The translations under genes and the position numbers were made by a program. This document shows, one piece after another, positions 16,918 to 25,405 of a stretch of 54,110 bases of DNA (positions are counted from its first letter, which is position 1; each line of letters starts with the position of its first letter). The stretch is from NCBI GenBank assembly GCA_039802205.1, contig JBDRWD010000012.1, positions 1-54,110 on the forward strand, in the 5' to 3' direction. This DNA comes from a candidate division WOR-3 bacterium (lineage in GTDB: Bacteria; Hydrothermota; Tepidihabitantia; SM23-42; JAOAFX01). The notes under the pieces are model-generated. The model saw nothing but the letters and a program-made list of their open reading frames with translations, did no database searches and was not told the origin of the DNA.

Positions 16918-16945
16918 ATTCTACTTATTCTTCAGCAAGTGTCAA
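16918..16945 (-). promoter_or_regulatory. Promoter of ubiA-uppP-flavodoxin operon, predicted leaderless
   Basis: Minus strand TTGACA (16945-16940), 16 bp, TAGAAT (16923-16918), then 5 nt to GTG 16912. Confidence 0.72.
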
Positions 16946-16979
16946 GCAACAACCAACCAGGAATAAATATGGGTGTGGT

Positions 16980-18062
16980 TCACTCTAACCTTGTAAAACC
17001 AATATCTGGATTATCAATGTGATCCACTGTTTCTCTCAGAGCATTGAACATTCTTTCATAATTGTTCCGGCCGATATATCTCAACGAATCCTGCTGATAT
17101 AATTTCAATGACTTTTCTACCGGAAGAATTTTGAATCGATAAGCACCATCAACGCGATATTTCGCCACATAAGTTGGGATATACCTAATTTCTCTGAGAT
17201 ATGTAGCATTACCATCTTTTGCAATCGTATATTTAAGCATCATGCCGGTGTCGGTATATCTTTTGCGCTGGCCGCAGAAAAAGTTGCCTAACGAATAAGC
17301 AACAAAGATTTTCTTATTTTGCAATTCGACGACCTCAACCGGCTGGATCACATGGGGATGAGAACCGATAATCATATCCGCACCCAGTTCGGCAATCCTC
17401 TTCACCGTCTTTTTTTGTTCTTTATTGGGAAACCTTTCATATTCAATGCCAAAATGGAGGGCGACGATAACAAAATCACAAATTGGTTTTGCCTTTTCAA
17501 TATCTTTTTTAATCTCCTCTAAGTCTATCAGCTTTATCATCCATGGCTTTGGGATTGGTATACCATTCATACCATATGTGTAACTCAAAAAAGCAATTTT
17601 GATGTCACTTTTTTCAAAAACATATATTTCTTTACTCTCTTCTTCGGTTATATAGGCACCAACCTGCACAAGGCCCATGTCTTTAAGTATCTTGGTGGTT
17701 GTTTTCAATCCTCTTAACCCATAATCAAGGGTATGATTGGTGCGGAAAAGAATATCAAATCCAGCATCCTTTAAAGTATAAGCAAGTTCCCTGGGTGTTT
17801 TAAAACTGGGATAACCAGTATAAGGTCCAATTGTATCAAGGGCACCACCAAACCAGGCGGTGCATAAGTCAACCGAACTCAGATAGGGTTTTACTTCTTC
17901 AAAGCATGGGTAAAAATTGTAGTATTTCTCTTTTGGGTCATAAGCACTATTCAATATGCTTTTGTGAATAAAGATATCACCAACCGAGATGACAGTCAAT
18001 TCCTGGGGTGTCTGAGAAAATAAAAGCCCTGTCTCGAATAGACAACAAAATATTCTCAACAT
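16980..18062 (-). CDS. CapA-family metallophosphoesterase-like protein
   Basis: 360 residues. An N-terminal signal-like stretch (LRIFCCLFETGLLFSQ) precedes a PGA_cap/CapA domain with the expected metal-site blocks: SVGDIFIH (about 26-33), RTNHTLDYG (about 107-115), LHFGIEYERFP (about 200-210) and GSHPHVIQP (about 233-241). CapA proteins are linked to poly-gamma-glutamate capsule export, but many family members occur without capsule genes, as here. Start ATG 18062 is chosen over TTG 18089 because the latter overlaps the promoter, and the ATG is 6 nt after its -10. Confidence 0.87.
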   Translation of the reverse strand: MLRIFCCLFETGLLFSQTPQELTVISVGDIFIHKSILNSAYDPKEKYYNFYPCFEEVKPYLSSVDLCTAWFGGALDTIGPYTGYPSFKTPRELAYTLKDAGFDILFRTNHTLDYGLRGLKTTTKILKDMGLVQVGAYITEEESKEIYVFEKSDIKIAFLSYTYGMNGIPIPKPWMIKLIDLEEIKKDIEKAKPICDFVIVALHFGIEYERFPNKEQKKTVKRIAELGADMIIGSHPHVIQPVEVVELQNKKIFVAYSLGNFFCGQRKRYTDTGMMLKYTIAKDGNATYLREIRYIPTYVAKYRVDGAYRFKILPVEKSLKLYQQDSLRYIGRNNYERMFNALRETVDHIDNPDIGFTRLE

Positions 18063-18068
18063 TTCTAA

Positions 18069-18096
18069 ATTATATGTAAAATGCAGCAATTATCAA
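18069..18096 (-). promoter_or_regulatory. Promoter of capA-like gene, predicted leaderless
   Basis: Minus strand TTGATA (18096-18091), 16 bp, TATAAT (18074-18069), 6 nt to ATG 18062, no ribosome-binding site between. Confidence 0.75.
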
Positions 18097-18862
18097 TCCC
18101 TTGTTCCTGCTCTCTCCTATAAAAATTTTTCAAAACCAGTAGTGGCAGACCTTAGTTTGCAATAAAAACTGTAGTGACAGAGTCTACCATGCAATAATCA
18201 ATGTTGAACAAGCTCAACCCCTATGGGAAAAATTGACGTTGATACCAGCACCAAGTGTAGGGTAAGACTTCAGAGCCCGCCTCATAACTTACAAAATGGT
18301 AGGCGCAGGCTTTAGCCTGCGGATAAATACATCTAAATCTCAAAGTATTTCGCAACCTGAAGGATGCAGCTACCAACGAAATTTGAACTATAACAAAGCA
18401 CCTTCAGCCTTGCATAAAATATTTCTGATTATCATTTTATCATTTCGACAATTGTAAAAATGATAATCCCTACGGTTGAAAAAGGTATTTTTAAGAGATA
18501 ATCGCAAACCTGAAAGCTTTGCCCTACATTTGCTGTAAATTGTCGAGCAAGTTCAACCACTACAAGAAAAAATTGACAGGAGGAGCAACCAATGTAGGAC
18601 AAGGTTTTCTTCAAGAACTGATGGTCCTTTCAGAACCAGAGGTAATTCTTGCGGGAAATGAACTTAGAAACATTCTGGTCTGAAGAATTGTATATTGCGA
18701 CTGTGAAGTTTCTTCTACCCTAACACCCCGTATTTTTGGTTTGCCTATTCAATGGTCGGATGGAAAACAGCAATAGGGTCAGAAAATCTTTTACCCTTCT
18801 TGTTGCCATGGTTTCACAAAATAAAAATGGAGGATAACCCCGAAATTGAATTTAGATGATTC
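18097..18862. repeat. Gene-free region made of decayed repeats
   Basis: About 770 bp without a credible gene. At 18295-18380 lies a worn MITE core (AATGGTAGGCGCAGG, then a decayed form of the CGCACCCTGAAGGGTGCG palindrome). A second repeat type occurs twice: TTGAACAAGCTCAACC with AAAAATTGAC at 18203-18238 and TCGAGCAAGTTCAACC with AAAAATTGAC at 18541-18580. Fragments of a third type (TGTAGGG ... TTTGCCCTACA, as at 21909) occur around 18258 and 18525. A minus-strand 60-residue frame here (18432-18614) is repeat translation. Confidence 0.55.
18427..18468. repeat. 12-bp perfect inverted repeat
   Basis: GATTATCATTTT (18427-18438) and its exact inverse AAAATGATAATC (18457-18468) separated by 18 bases, inside the repeat-rich spacer. 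It has no GC-rich stem or T-run suitable for a standard terminator. Confidence 0.5.
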
Positions 18863-19795
18863 TCAATCGGTTTCCGAGTCTCCAGGCAAGGTATCTTCTG
18901 GATTCTTAATTATATAGGGAATTCCCCAGGCATGCGAATAGTAAGTTGCGGTTGAATCACCAAACAATGTCGCCCAGCCGATCACATCAATTGCACTGTG
19001 TCGCACTGCTGGTGTGTTGATAATCGAATCATCTGCAATATACCAAGTTCTCGTAAATGTAGTAGTATTTTCACGATAGAAGGGCTGTCGCCAGTGTCTT
19101 CTTAGACCAACTCCGGGTCTATGTCCAGCGCCATGGTGTAAAAATGCCCAGGTTGAATCACCTTCTGCCTGACAATAGACTGTCACTTCAACTGTATCAT
19201 ACGGTTTAAATGTCGGCAGTTGTGCCTTGGTGAAATAGGTATTAGGGTCATCCACAGAAAATACCAGATTACCGCCAACCCTCACCTCAACCTTATTTAT
19301 CGTTACTGGATGCTGGGCACCAGCTGTATAAATATCCGCGACCGTAATACTAGCAATGTGCCAACCAGTATCATCACGGAAGCATTTTATTCTCCGAACA
19401 ATACTATCAGTAATCGTCCTTTTATGGACCAATGTTGAATGAGTAGTATCATTCTTTACGAAGAAACCATAATTCGGGGGTGTTCCTTTGAGGTAGGCAG
19501 TCATTATAACAAAGGCACTATCTCCCACAACCTCAATATCATAATGCCTTTCAACCGGACGTTCAATAAACCTGACCCATTTTACATAAAACGGAAAGGT
19601 ATCACCGGTACTCTGCGGATTTTTATTAATCAACTGAGGGGTTGCGGTACTATCATCTAATGTCTGAACTTCGCCACCAATAAACCAAGTCCTATCAAGG
19701 AGTTCTGTTATCTCAGCCTCATCATCTTTTCTCCCGCAACCTATAATCAAGACGCCGGCTGAAACGAGAGCCAATATGGCTTTAAAATATCTCAT
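18863..19795 (-). CDS. Lipoprotein of unknown function
   Basis: 310 residues. The N-terminus MRYFKAILALVSAGVLIIGCG is a classic lipoprotein signal with lipobox IIGC. The mature protein starts with a charged stretch (KDDEAEITELLDRTWF) reminiscent of SnoaL/DUF-like secreted proteins, then beta-rich sequence with many Asp, Thr and aromatic residues. No domain recognised. ATG 19795 is preferred because AAAGGGGG lies three to four bases upstream; an earlier in-frame codon at 19813 would be inside that site. Its downstream side is the repeat-rich spacer; upstream is the divergent FHA-GGDEF gene. Confidence 0.82.
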   Translation of the reverse strand: MRYFKAILALVSAGVLIIGCGRKDDEAEITELLDRTWFIGGEVQTLDDSTATPQLINKNPQSTGDTFPFYVKWVRFIERPVERHYDIEVVGDSAFVIMTAYLKGTPPNYGFFVKNDTTHSTLVHKRTITDSIVRRIKCFRDDTGWHIASITVADIYTAGAQHPVTINKVEVRVGGNLVFSVDDPNTYFTKAQLPTFKPYDTVEVTVYCQAEGDSTWAFLHHGAGHRPGVGLRRHWRQPFYRENTTTFTRTWYIADDSIINTPAVRHSAIDVIGWATLFGDSTATYYSHAWGIPYIIKNPEDTLPGDSETD

Positions 19796-19885
19796 TTTAC
19801 CCCCTTTCTGCAAAGTTTGACGAAAATCAAGCCCATAAGGTTTAAATTTAAAATCTAAAAAGGTATTAAAAATTAGAATCTCGTA

Positions 19886-19913
19886 TTGACTTTTTAGTGA
19901 ATATTACTATACT
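19886..19913 (+). promoter_or_regulatory. Promoter of FHA-GGDEF gene, predicted leaderless
   Basis: TTGACT (19886-19891), 16 bp, TATACT (19908-19913), then 7 nt to ATG 19921. The alternative start GTG 19897 falls between the promoter boxes and can be excluded if this promoter is used. Confidence 0.78.
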
Positions 19914-19920
19914 TAAATTG

Positions 19921-20883
19921 ATGGCTTCAGGCAATCCCTGTCTGGTTCTTGTTGACGAACGCATTTTACTCAAAAATTTTGCCCTTGAAAAAAAAGAATA
20001 TATCATTGGCAGGGCAAATGATTGTGATTTTATAATTGATGGCAAAGAAGTCTCCCGAAAACATGCCCGAATTTATTATGAAGATGGAAAATTTAAGATT
20101 GAAGATTTAAATAGCACGAACGGAACATTTGTCAACGGCAAGGAGATCACCAAAGCTGAGTTAAAACATGGTGATGAAATAAACATCGGCAATTTTACGA
20201 TTATTTTTGATGATGGCAGGGGTGTCGAAGGGATATACGATGAAACACAATCTGCATACGCGGGCAATGAAACCCAGAAACTTGTTGCCGAATATAGATC
20301 CATTGCTGAAAAAATCCGGGAAAGGGATATTGCCCGGCGTCTGAAAGAATATCACGAAAAGGTTCTGAAAAGCCGAAAAAAATTGACCGAGCAGGCAAAT
20401 CGCGACCGACTGACCGGTCTTTACAATCGCCACTATTTTGACCGTGCCTTTGAACAACAATTCAATAACGCGCATCAGAAAAGAGAACCCCTGACCCTAT
20501 TTTTTATTGACATTGACCACTTTAAGAAAATAAATGATACATACGGGCATGATAAAGGAGATGAGGTATTGAGGGGAGTAGCCCATATGATTCAGGCATT
20601 ATGTCGAAAAGATGATATCGTTGCCCGTTATGGGGGTGAAGAGTTTGTTGTTTTGTTTCCCAAAATGGACAGCGCGAGTGCAACCCAGATTGCCGAATCG
20701 ATGCGCAAAATTGTGGAAGAAAAATCGGCTGAGATAATCGGGATAAAGATCACTGTAAGCATCGGCGTTGCTACGGATTTTTTGCGATTTACAAGTTCTC
20801 ACGACTTTATTAAATCCGCTGATAATGCCCTTTATAAGGCAAAATCATCCGGCCGTAATCGGGTTGTGGTAGCAAATGAATAA
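19921..20883 (+). CDS. FHA-GGDEF diguanylate cyclase
   Basis: 320 residues, soluble. An FHA domain at about 20-97 (IIGRANDCDF, VSRKHARI, NSTNGTFVNG: the phosphothreonine-binding residues are all present), a linking coiled helix (about 115-160), and a GGDEF domain (160-318) with intact active site GGEEF (238-242) and an RxxD inhibitory site (RKDD, 229-232). It should make cyclic di-GMP and bind phosphothreonine. The following gene, overlapping by 8 bp, is a Ser/Thr kinase, so kinase-controlled c-di-GMP synthesis is a reasonable inference. Confidence 0.93.
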   Translation: MASGNPCLVLVDERILLKNFALEKKEYIIGRANDCDFIIDGKEVSRKHARIYYEDGKFKIEDLNSTNGTFVNGKEITKAELKHGDEINIGNFTIIFDDGRGVEGIYDETQSAYAGNETQKLVAEYRSIAEKIRERDIARRLKEYHEKVLKSRKKLTEQANRDRLTGLYNRHYFDRAFEQQFNNAHQKREPLTLFFIDIDHFKKINDTYGHDKGDEVLRGVAHMIQALCRKDDIVARYGGEEFVVLFPKMDSASATQIAESMRKIVEEKSAEIIGIKITVSIGVATDFLRFTSSHDFIKSADNALYKAKSSGRNRVVVANE

Positions 20884-21892
20884 AGAACAAACAATTGGAA
20901 ACTACAAAATCCTGAAATCAATTGGTAAGGGTGGTATGGCTCAAGTCTATACCGCAATTCAGGGCTCGCTTGATAGAATTGTTGTCATAAAACAGATGAA
21001 GCGAAATCTTGATGGTGAGGCACAGGCAAGGTTCAAGCGCGAGGCAAGGATTTGTGCCAATCTAAATCATAAAAATATCGTTGAGATATATGATTATCTC
21101 CGCGAAGGTAGCGAACACTATCTCGTTATGGAATATATTGAAGGTTTGAGTCTCGCTGATATAATTGAGAAAGAAGCCCCCTTGCATCCGGTGCTTGCTG
21201 CATCCATTGCCCGCGAGGTATGTCAGGCACTGGTCTGCGCTCATAAAAATGGTATCATCCATCGCGATATCAAACCGAAAAATATTTTAATCTCAAAGAA
21301 TGGTGTGGTAAAACTAACAGATTTTGGAGTAGCAAGAGATATTGACGCCCCGGAATTGACCACGACTGGTGCAATCATCGGTACACCATTTTATATGTCA
21401 CCAGAGCAGGCCGGTGGCGGAAAAGTTTCTTTTCAATCAGATATATTCTCTTTAGGCGTTGTATTATATGAGATGGTAACAGGTAAGAAACCTTTTGTTG
21501 CAGAAGAAAGCCATGGGATAATTGCCAAGATTTGCCGTGGAAAATATAAATCTCCTTTCTGGCTTGACCCACATCACAGCTGGCGATTGAGTAGAATTAT
21601 CAATAAAGCAATGAAACGAAATCCGAAGGCTCGTTATAAATCCGCCGAAGATATGCTCAAGGCATTGAACAATTTTTTGGGCTGGAAAAATCAGGCACTG
21701 GTTGAAGAGAATATAAGAAATTTACTTTTACGAATTGAACAGGCAAAGGAAGTCACAACCGTTGTGAAAAGTAAAGCAAAAAAGAAGAAAAAACAAGAAA
21801 AGAGCAGCACCGGGCTCCATTTTTTACTGGTGATACTTTTAATTTTAATTATCATTTTATTTATCACCTATTTTTATATACTCGTAAAGTAA
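20876..21892 (+). CDS. Membrane-anchored Ser/Thr protein kinase
   Basis: 338 residues. A eukaryotic-like (Hanks-type) kinase domain at about 8-270: Gly loop GKGGMAQVY, catalytic Lys in VIKQMKR, HRDIKPKNI catalytic loop, DFGVA metal loop, and TPFYMSPEQ activation segment end. A Lys-rich linker (KSKAKKKKKQEK) precedes one C-terminal transmembrane helix (LLVILLILIIILFITYFY), with almost no extracytoplasmic sensor after it. Overlaps the FHA-GGDEF gene by 8 bp, strongly suggesting that protein as its partner or substrate. Confidence 0.94.
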   Translation: MNKEQTIGNYKILKSIGKGGMAQVYTAIQGSLDRIVVIKQMKRNLDGEAQARFKREARICANLNHKNIVEIYDYLREGSEHYLVMEYIEGLSLADIIEKEAPLHPVLAASIAREVCQALVCAHKNGIIHRDIKPKNILISKNGVVKLTDFGVARDIDAPELTTTGAIIGTPFYMSPEQAGGGKVSFQSDIFSLGVVLYEMVTGKKPFVAEESHGIIAKICRGKYKSPFWLDPHHSWRLSRIINKAMKRNPKARYKSAEDMLKALNNFLGWKNQALVEENIRNLLLRIEQAKEVTTVVKSKAKKKKKQEKSSTGLHFLLVILLILIIILFITYFYILVK

Positions 21893-21908
21893 TAATTCAG
21901 GAAAAAAT

Positions 21909-21968
21909 TGTAGGGCAAGGCTTTAGCCTTGCAATGAAATCACCGTAAACCTGAAGGTTTGCCCTACA
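21909..21968. repeat. 60-bp cloverleaf-like palindromic repeat
   Basis: Outer arms TGTAGGGCAA and TTTGCCCTACA pair with each other, and two hairpins lie inside: GCAAGGCTTTAGCCTTGC (21915-21932) and AAACCTGAAGGTTT (21947-21960). It sits between the kinase gene and a convergent secreted-protein gene. Parts of the same motif recur near 18258, 18525 and inside the MITEs. It could act as a bidirectional transcription barrier; that is inference. Confidence 0.65.
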
Positions 21969-22010
21969 TTTAGTGACCTATATTCCGGACAGACCCAAAA
22001 ATTTTAGTAA

Positions 22011-23174
22011 TTATTTAAGAAACACTACCCTTTTCGTTCTGTTATCAGGGGTTTTTATGAAATAGACACCGGCATTGAGAGTTCTATCCGCCTGCCAGGT
22101 TCCGGGAATTTTTATTTCCGCAATCTTTTTCCCGGTAATGTCAAAAATCTCGGCAGAACAACTTTTCCCAGTTATTTTCAAAGATTTAGTAAACGGATTG
22201 GGATAGACTGATATCTCGGATTTTGTATCACTGGCATTTTTCTGTTCTTTTACTCCGACCCCACCATATCTGACTTCAACTGTATCCATTGTCGGATGAC
22301 CTTTAATTGAATCGCCGAAACAATAATGATAATTCCACATAGTAGTATCATTTCTTAGATACCGCTGGAAGAATGCAGTCATATGCCTGCGGGCAATTCT
22401 CTGCTGTTCGGCACGTGTTATGGTTGCGGTCCCACCATTTTCCCAAGAGTATGAATAATCCATAAAGTATCCGTGATTAGCGCCATAGATTACCGCAAAT
22501 GTACCTGGTGCTGGTGCATTCTGCCAGTATGCAGAGCGAATATCATTCCAGGGTGCAATATTATCAACTGAACCCGCAATAATCATCTTTGGTGTTATCA
22601 GGTGCTCGGAATGGGTTGCGGGTGTAGTCTGGGGACTCGCTAAAGAAACTACCGCTTTAAGTGTATCATATAGCCTGAATGTATCTGCTGCAAGAAGGGC
22701 AAGCCCGCCGCCCATACTGTGTCCGGTAAATCCCCATTTGAATCGGGCGAGTTTGTTGTAAAAAATATCGGTTGGAACTGTATCCCTGCTCGCAGTCCAG
22801 CGCGCTGCATCCACCATTGAATGCGCACGGGTATAGTGTTCAGGTGTGGGAAATGGATTTGATATTGTCGGTAAAACCACAATATATCCCCAGGATGCTA
22901 AATGTTGGGCATAACTGTAATAACGGTCAATACCCATCTGGAATCCATGGCCAAACACGATAATCGGACAGGGAACAGCATCAGGATTTACCTGATTTCC
23001 TGAAGAAGGATAATAAATCCGGGAGTTATTCATCGTTTCATAAACACCCGGGATATTTTCAGTCCGGTAAGATACGGTAGGAAATGGTCCCGTTGTATCA
23101 TAATCAGGATATTGTGCTCCAGTCAATTTCACAAGGATAGTAAGCAATACCAGTGGAATCAAGATATAACGCAT
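22011..23174 (-). CDS. Secreted alpha/beta-hydrolase with C-terminal sorting domain
   Basis: 387 residues. Signal peptide (about 1-20, ILIPLVLLTILVKLTGAQ). Alpha/beta-hydrolase domain with the oxyanion segment VFGHGFQMG (about 74-82), nucleophile elbow GHSMGGG (Ser about 153), and a late Asp and His (GANHGYF). It resembles dienelactone-hydrolase/PAF-acetylhydrolase (chlorophyllase-like) enzymes; the substrate is unknown. Residues about 315-387 are a sorting domain (VYPNPFTKSLKI, AGVYFIKT, RVVFLK end). AGGAGG precedes ATG 23174, 8 bp after the apt stop. Confidence 0.87.
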   Translation of the reverse strand: MRYILIPLVLLTILVKLTGAQYPDYDTTGPFPTVSYRTENIPGVYETMNNSRIYYPSSGNQVNPDAVPCPIIVFGHGFQMGIDRYYSYAQHLASWGYIVVLPTISNPFPTPEHYTRAHSMVDAARWTASRDTVPTDIFYNKLARFKWGFTGHSMGGGLALLAADTFRLYDTLKAVVSLASPQTTPATHSEHLITPKMIIAGSVDNIAPWNDIRSAYWQNAPAPGTFAVIYGANHGYFMDYSYSWENGGTATITRAEQQRIARRHMTAFFQRYLRNDTTMWNYHYCFGDSIKGHPTMDTVEVRYGGVGVKEQKNASDTKSEISVYPNPFTKSLKITGKSCSAEIFDITGKKIAEIKIPGTWQADRTLNAGVYFIKTPDNRTKRVVFLK

Positions 23175-23182
23175 AATACCTC

Positions 23183-23695
23183 CTAATACTCAACGAGTGA
23201 AAAGACTTCGTAATCTTTTAATTTCTCTCTACCATTTAAATAAGTTAGATTCGCAATAAAGGCACAGGCGACTACCTTTCCACCGAGCATCTCCACGAGT
23301 TTACATGCCGCAAGCATTGTGCCACCGGTTGCAAGGACATCATCAAATAACAAGACCCTCTCTCCTTTTTCAATCCCATCTTTATGAATCTCGATGACAT
23401 TCTTGCCGTATTCTAATTCATATTCCATCCTGACTGTCTCGGCTGGCAATTTTCCAAGTTTGCGTACCGGCACAAGTCCACAGCCAAGATTATAGGCAAT
23501 TGCACCGCCAAAGATATAACCCCGTGCCTCAATTGAAACGACCTTTTGAATCTTTGCATTTTTATATTTTTCAACAATGGTATCTATTGAATATTTAAAT
23601 GCCTCGGGATTTTTCAAAATCGTTGTTATATCACGAAACATGACCCCTTTTTGGGGAAAATCAGGAATATCCCGAATAAATTTCTTTAAGTCCAT
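23183..23695 (-). CDS. apt: Adenine phosphoribosyltransferase
   Basis: 170 residues, the usual length. Converts adenine and PRPP to AMP in purine salvage. Signature elements: the N-terminal IPDFPQKGVMFRDITT, EARGYIFG, and the PRPP-binding loop VLLFDDVLATGGT (about 118-130). AAGGAGG lies four bases before the ATG. The secreted hydrolase follows 8 bp later on the same transcript. Confidence 0.96.
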   Translation of the reverse strand: MDLKKFIRDIPDFPQKGVMFRDITTILKNPEAFKYSIDTIVEKYKNAKIQKVVSIEARGYIFGGAIAYNLGCGLVPVRKLGKLPAETVRMEYELEYGKNVIEIHKDGIEKGERVLLFDDVLATGGTMLAACKLVEMLGGKVVACAFIANLTYLNGREKLKDYEVFSLVEY

Positions 23696-23713
23696 TAAAC
23701 CTCCTTGCGAGTG

Positions 23714-23741
23714 ATTATATTTATAAAAAGATACTTGTCAA
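23714..23741 (-). promoter_or_regulatory. apt promoter
   Basis: Minus strand TTGACA (23741-23736), 16 bp, TATAAT (23719-23714), near consensus. Short leader with AAGGAGG. Confidence 0.85.
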
Positions 23742-23744
23742 TTT

Positions 23745-25340
23745 TTATCGTATTAAGGTAAATTTTCCGTTAATGCCTTCTCCTTTAACGAAATATACAC
23801 CTTCTGAAAATAGGGAAAGGTCTAAATCTATCTTATGATTACCTGATTTCAAATTCCCTTCATTAATTCTTTTTACAATTTGACCTGCGGAATTGTAAAT
23901 ATTGAAGGTGATTGTTCTGGATTCTGTTAAATTAAATTCCAGCGAGATATTTTTTGTAGCAGGATTTGGTTTAATTGAAAACAGAATTTTCTTATGCATT
24001 CTGTAATATTCGTCCAGTCCAACATTCTCCATTACACCGACATAGGTATCTTGATTCCCGTTCCTGGTATCGGTCCAGATTGGTATTGGATTTCCTTTTG
24101 ATGCTGCTGCCAGACCATTATATTCACCGATCAAACCAGCCCGCTGGTCAACAAGGGGCTTATTTGGATCATAAGGTTCAAAATCTGCAAACGACCCTGC
24201 CCTTAAATCAAAAGAGACATTGGTTACACGGACATTGGGAAGCCAGGTGGTTCCGCCATCAGTAGATTGTGCAAGATATACATCACAGAGGATATTATTC
24301 GGGTCATTCCTTGAATCGTAAAAAATCACTGAAATGCAGCCGGTGCGGTCAACCGTGAGCCAGGGATGGAATTGATCAATGTTATTGCCCACAGGGTCAT
24401 CATTTATTCTTACCCTTGGGCTCCAGGTATTTCCACCATCCGTGGAACGGGTGAAGAACATATCCGGATAACCATCGGTTCCATTATCCATATAAGCGAT
24501 GTAAATATAACCACGATACGGACCATCGGTAATATCCACATCCATTGCCGGATAGGAAAAAGTAAGTATTGTTCCCTTTACATAGCGATTCATTGAAGAA
24601 ATGCTCTGGACGGTTTTATCGGTTCCAAATGATATACCACCGTTTGTAGAGCGATCAAACTTTATTGAGTTATATGTGCACCAGGCGACATAAACCTCAC
24701 CATTAGGACCGACTGCGGGCACTGGCCATTGAAGGCTCCCCTGGGTATCACTGATTTGAATCGGAGTCGACCAGTTATAACCCTGATTTGTGGAGCGTGT
24801 GAAATATATCGCAGGTGTGGAAAAGTTAAGAAATCTTGCCCAGGCAACATAAAGATTGCCACGATATGGACTGTTCGTTCTATCACAGGCGATCAATTCC
24901 TTGTCTTCAAATACATTCTGGACATTGTTCACCACTGTCCGTGGCGGACTCCAGGTAATTCCTTTATCCGTTGACTGAAATAGAAAAAATCCATTAGGCT
25001 GGGAAGTTGAATTAAAAGATAGCACGATTGCATAAAAGTTGCCATCAGCATCCACGGTCATCCCCGGGTCTGAATCCCAGTTATAAGTCGGCTCAACAAA
25101 GAGGGTTTCGGCAATCCAGGTTCTGCCGCCATCCAGGGATGCCGCATGGCCAACCTGGCGGTACCCGACGCGAAAATCACGCCAGTCCGCGACAAGATTT
25201 AATGTATCAGTAGGATTTATTACAATCTGCTGCTCATTCTGAATCTGAGTTGTATTATCAGTATTTACCTTGATATTGAGAAATCCCTGACCAAATAAAA
25301 GACTGACAATGAATACAAAAAAAGCAATATTTTTAAACAT
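23745..25340 (-). CDS. Secreted BNR/sialidase-like propeller protein with sorting domain
   Basis: 531 residues. Signal peptide 1-17 (cleavage near LLFGQG). At least five Asp-box/BNR motifs of the form S-x-D-x-G-x-T-W (SLDGGRTW, STDKGITW, STNQGYNW, STDGGNTW, STDGGTTW) indicate a six-bladed beta-propeller of the sialidase/BNR superfamily. The Arg triad of true sialidases is not evident, so enzymatic activity is doubtful. Residues about 455-531 form the C-terminal sorting domain (IKPNPATKNISLEF, EGVYFVKG, FTLIR end). GAGGAGG precedes the ATG. Confidence 0.87.
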   Translation of the reverse strand: MFKNIAFFVFIVSLLFGQGFLNIKVNTDNTTQIQNEQQIVINPTDTLNLVADWRDFRVGYRQVGHAASLDGGRTWIAETLFVEPTYNWDSDPGMTVDADGNFYAIVLSFNSTSQPNGFFLFQSTDKGITWSPPRTVVNNVQNVFEDKELIACDRTNSPYRGNLYVAWARFLNFSTPAIYFTRSTNQGYNWSTPIQISDTQGSLQWPVPAVGPNGEVYVAWCTYNSIKFDRSTNGGISFGTDKTVQSISSMNRYVKGTILTFSYPAMDVDITDGPYRGYIYIAYMDNGTDGYPDMFFTRSTDGGNTWSPRVRINDDPVGNNIDQFHPWLTVDRTGCISVIFYDSRNDPNNILCDVYLAQSTDGGTTWLPNVRVTNVSFDLRAGSFADFEPYDPNKPLVDQRAGLIGEYNGLAAASKGNPIPIWTDTRNGNQDTYVGVMENVGLDEYYRMHKKILFSIKPNPATKNISLEFNLTESRTITFNIYNSAGQIVKRINEGNLKSGNHKIDLDLSLFSEGVYFVKGEGINGKFTLIR

Positions 25341-25405
25341 AAAGACCTCCTCAATTATTTATCTTCTTTACCATTTTTTTCTAAATTAGATCAAAAAAGT
25401 CAAAT

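Noticed and set aside
18432-18614. 60-codon minus-strand frame in the gene-free stretch
   Set aside because: Composed of repeat DNA, no promoter with local spacing, no domain.
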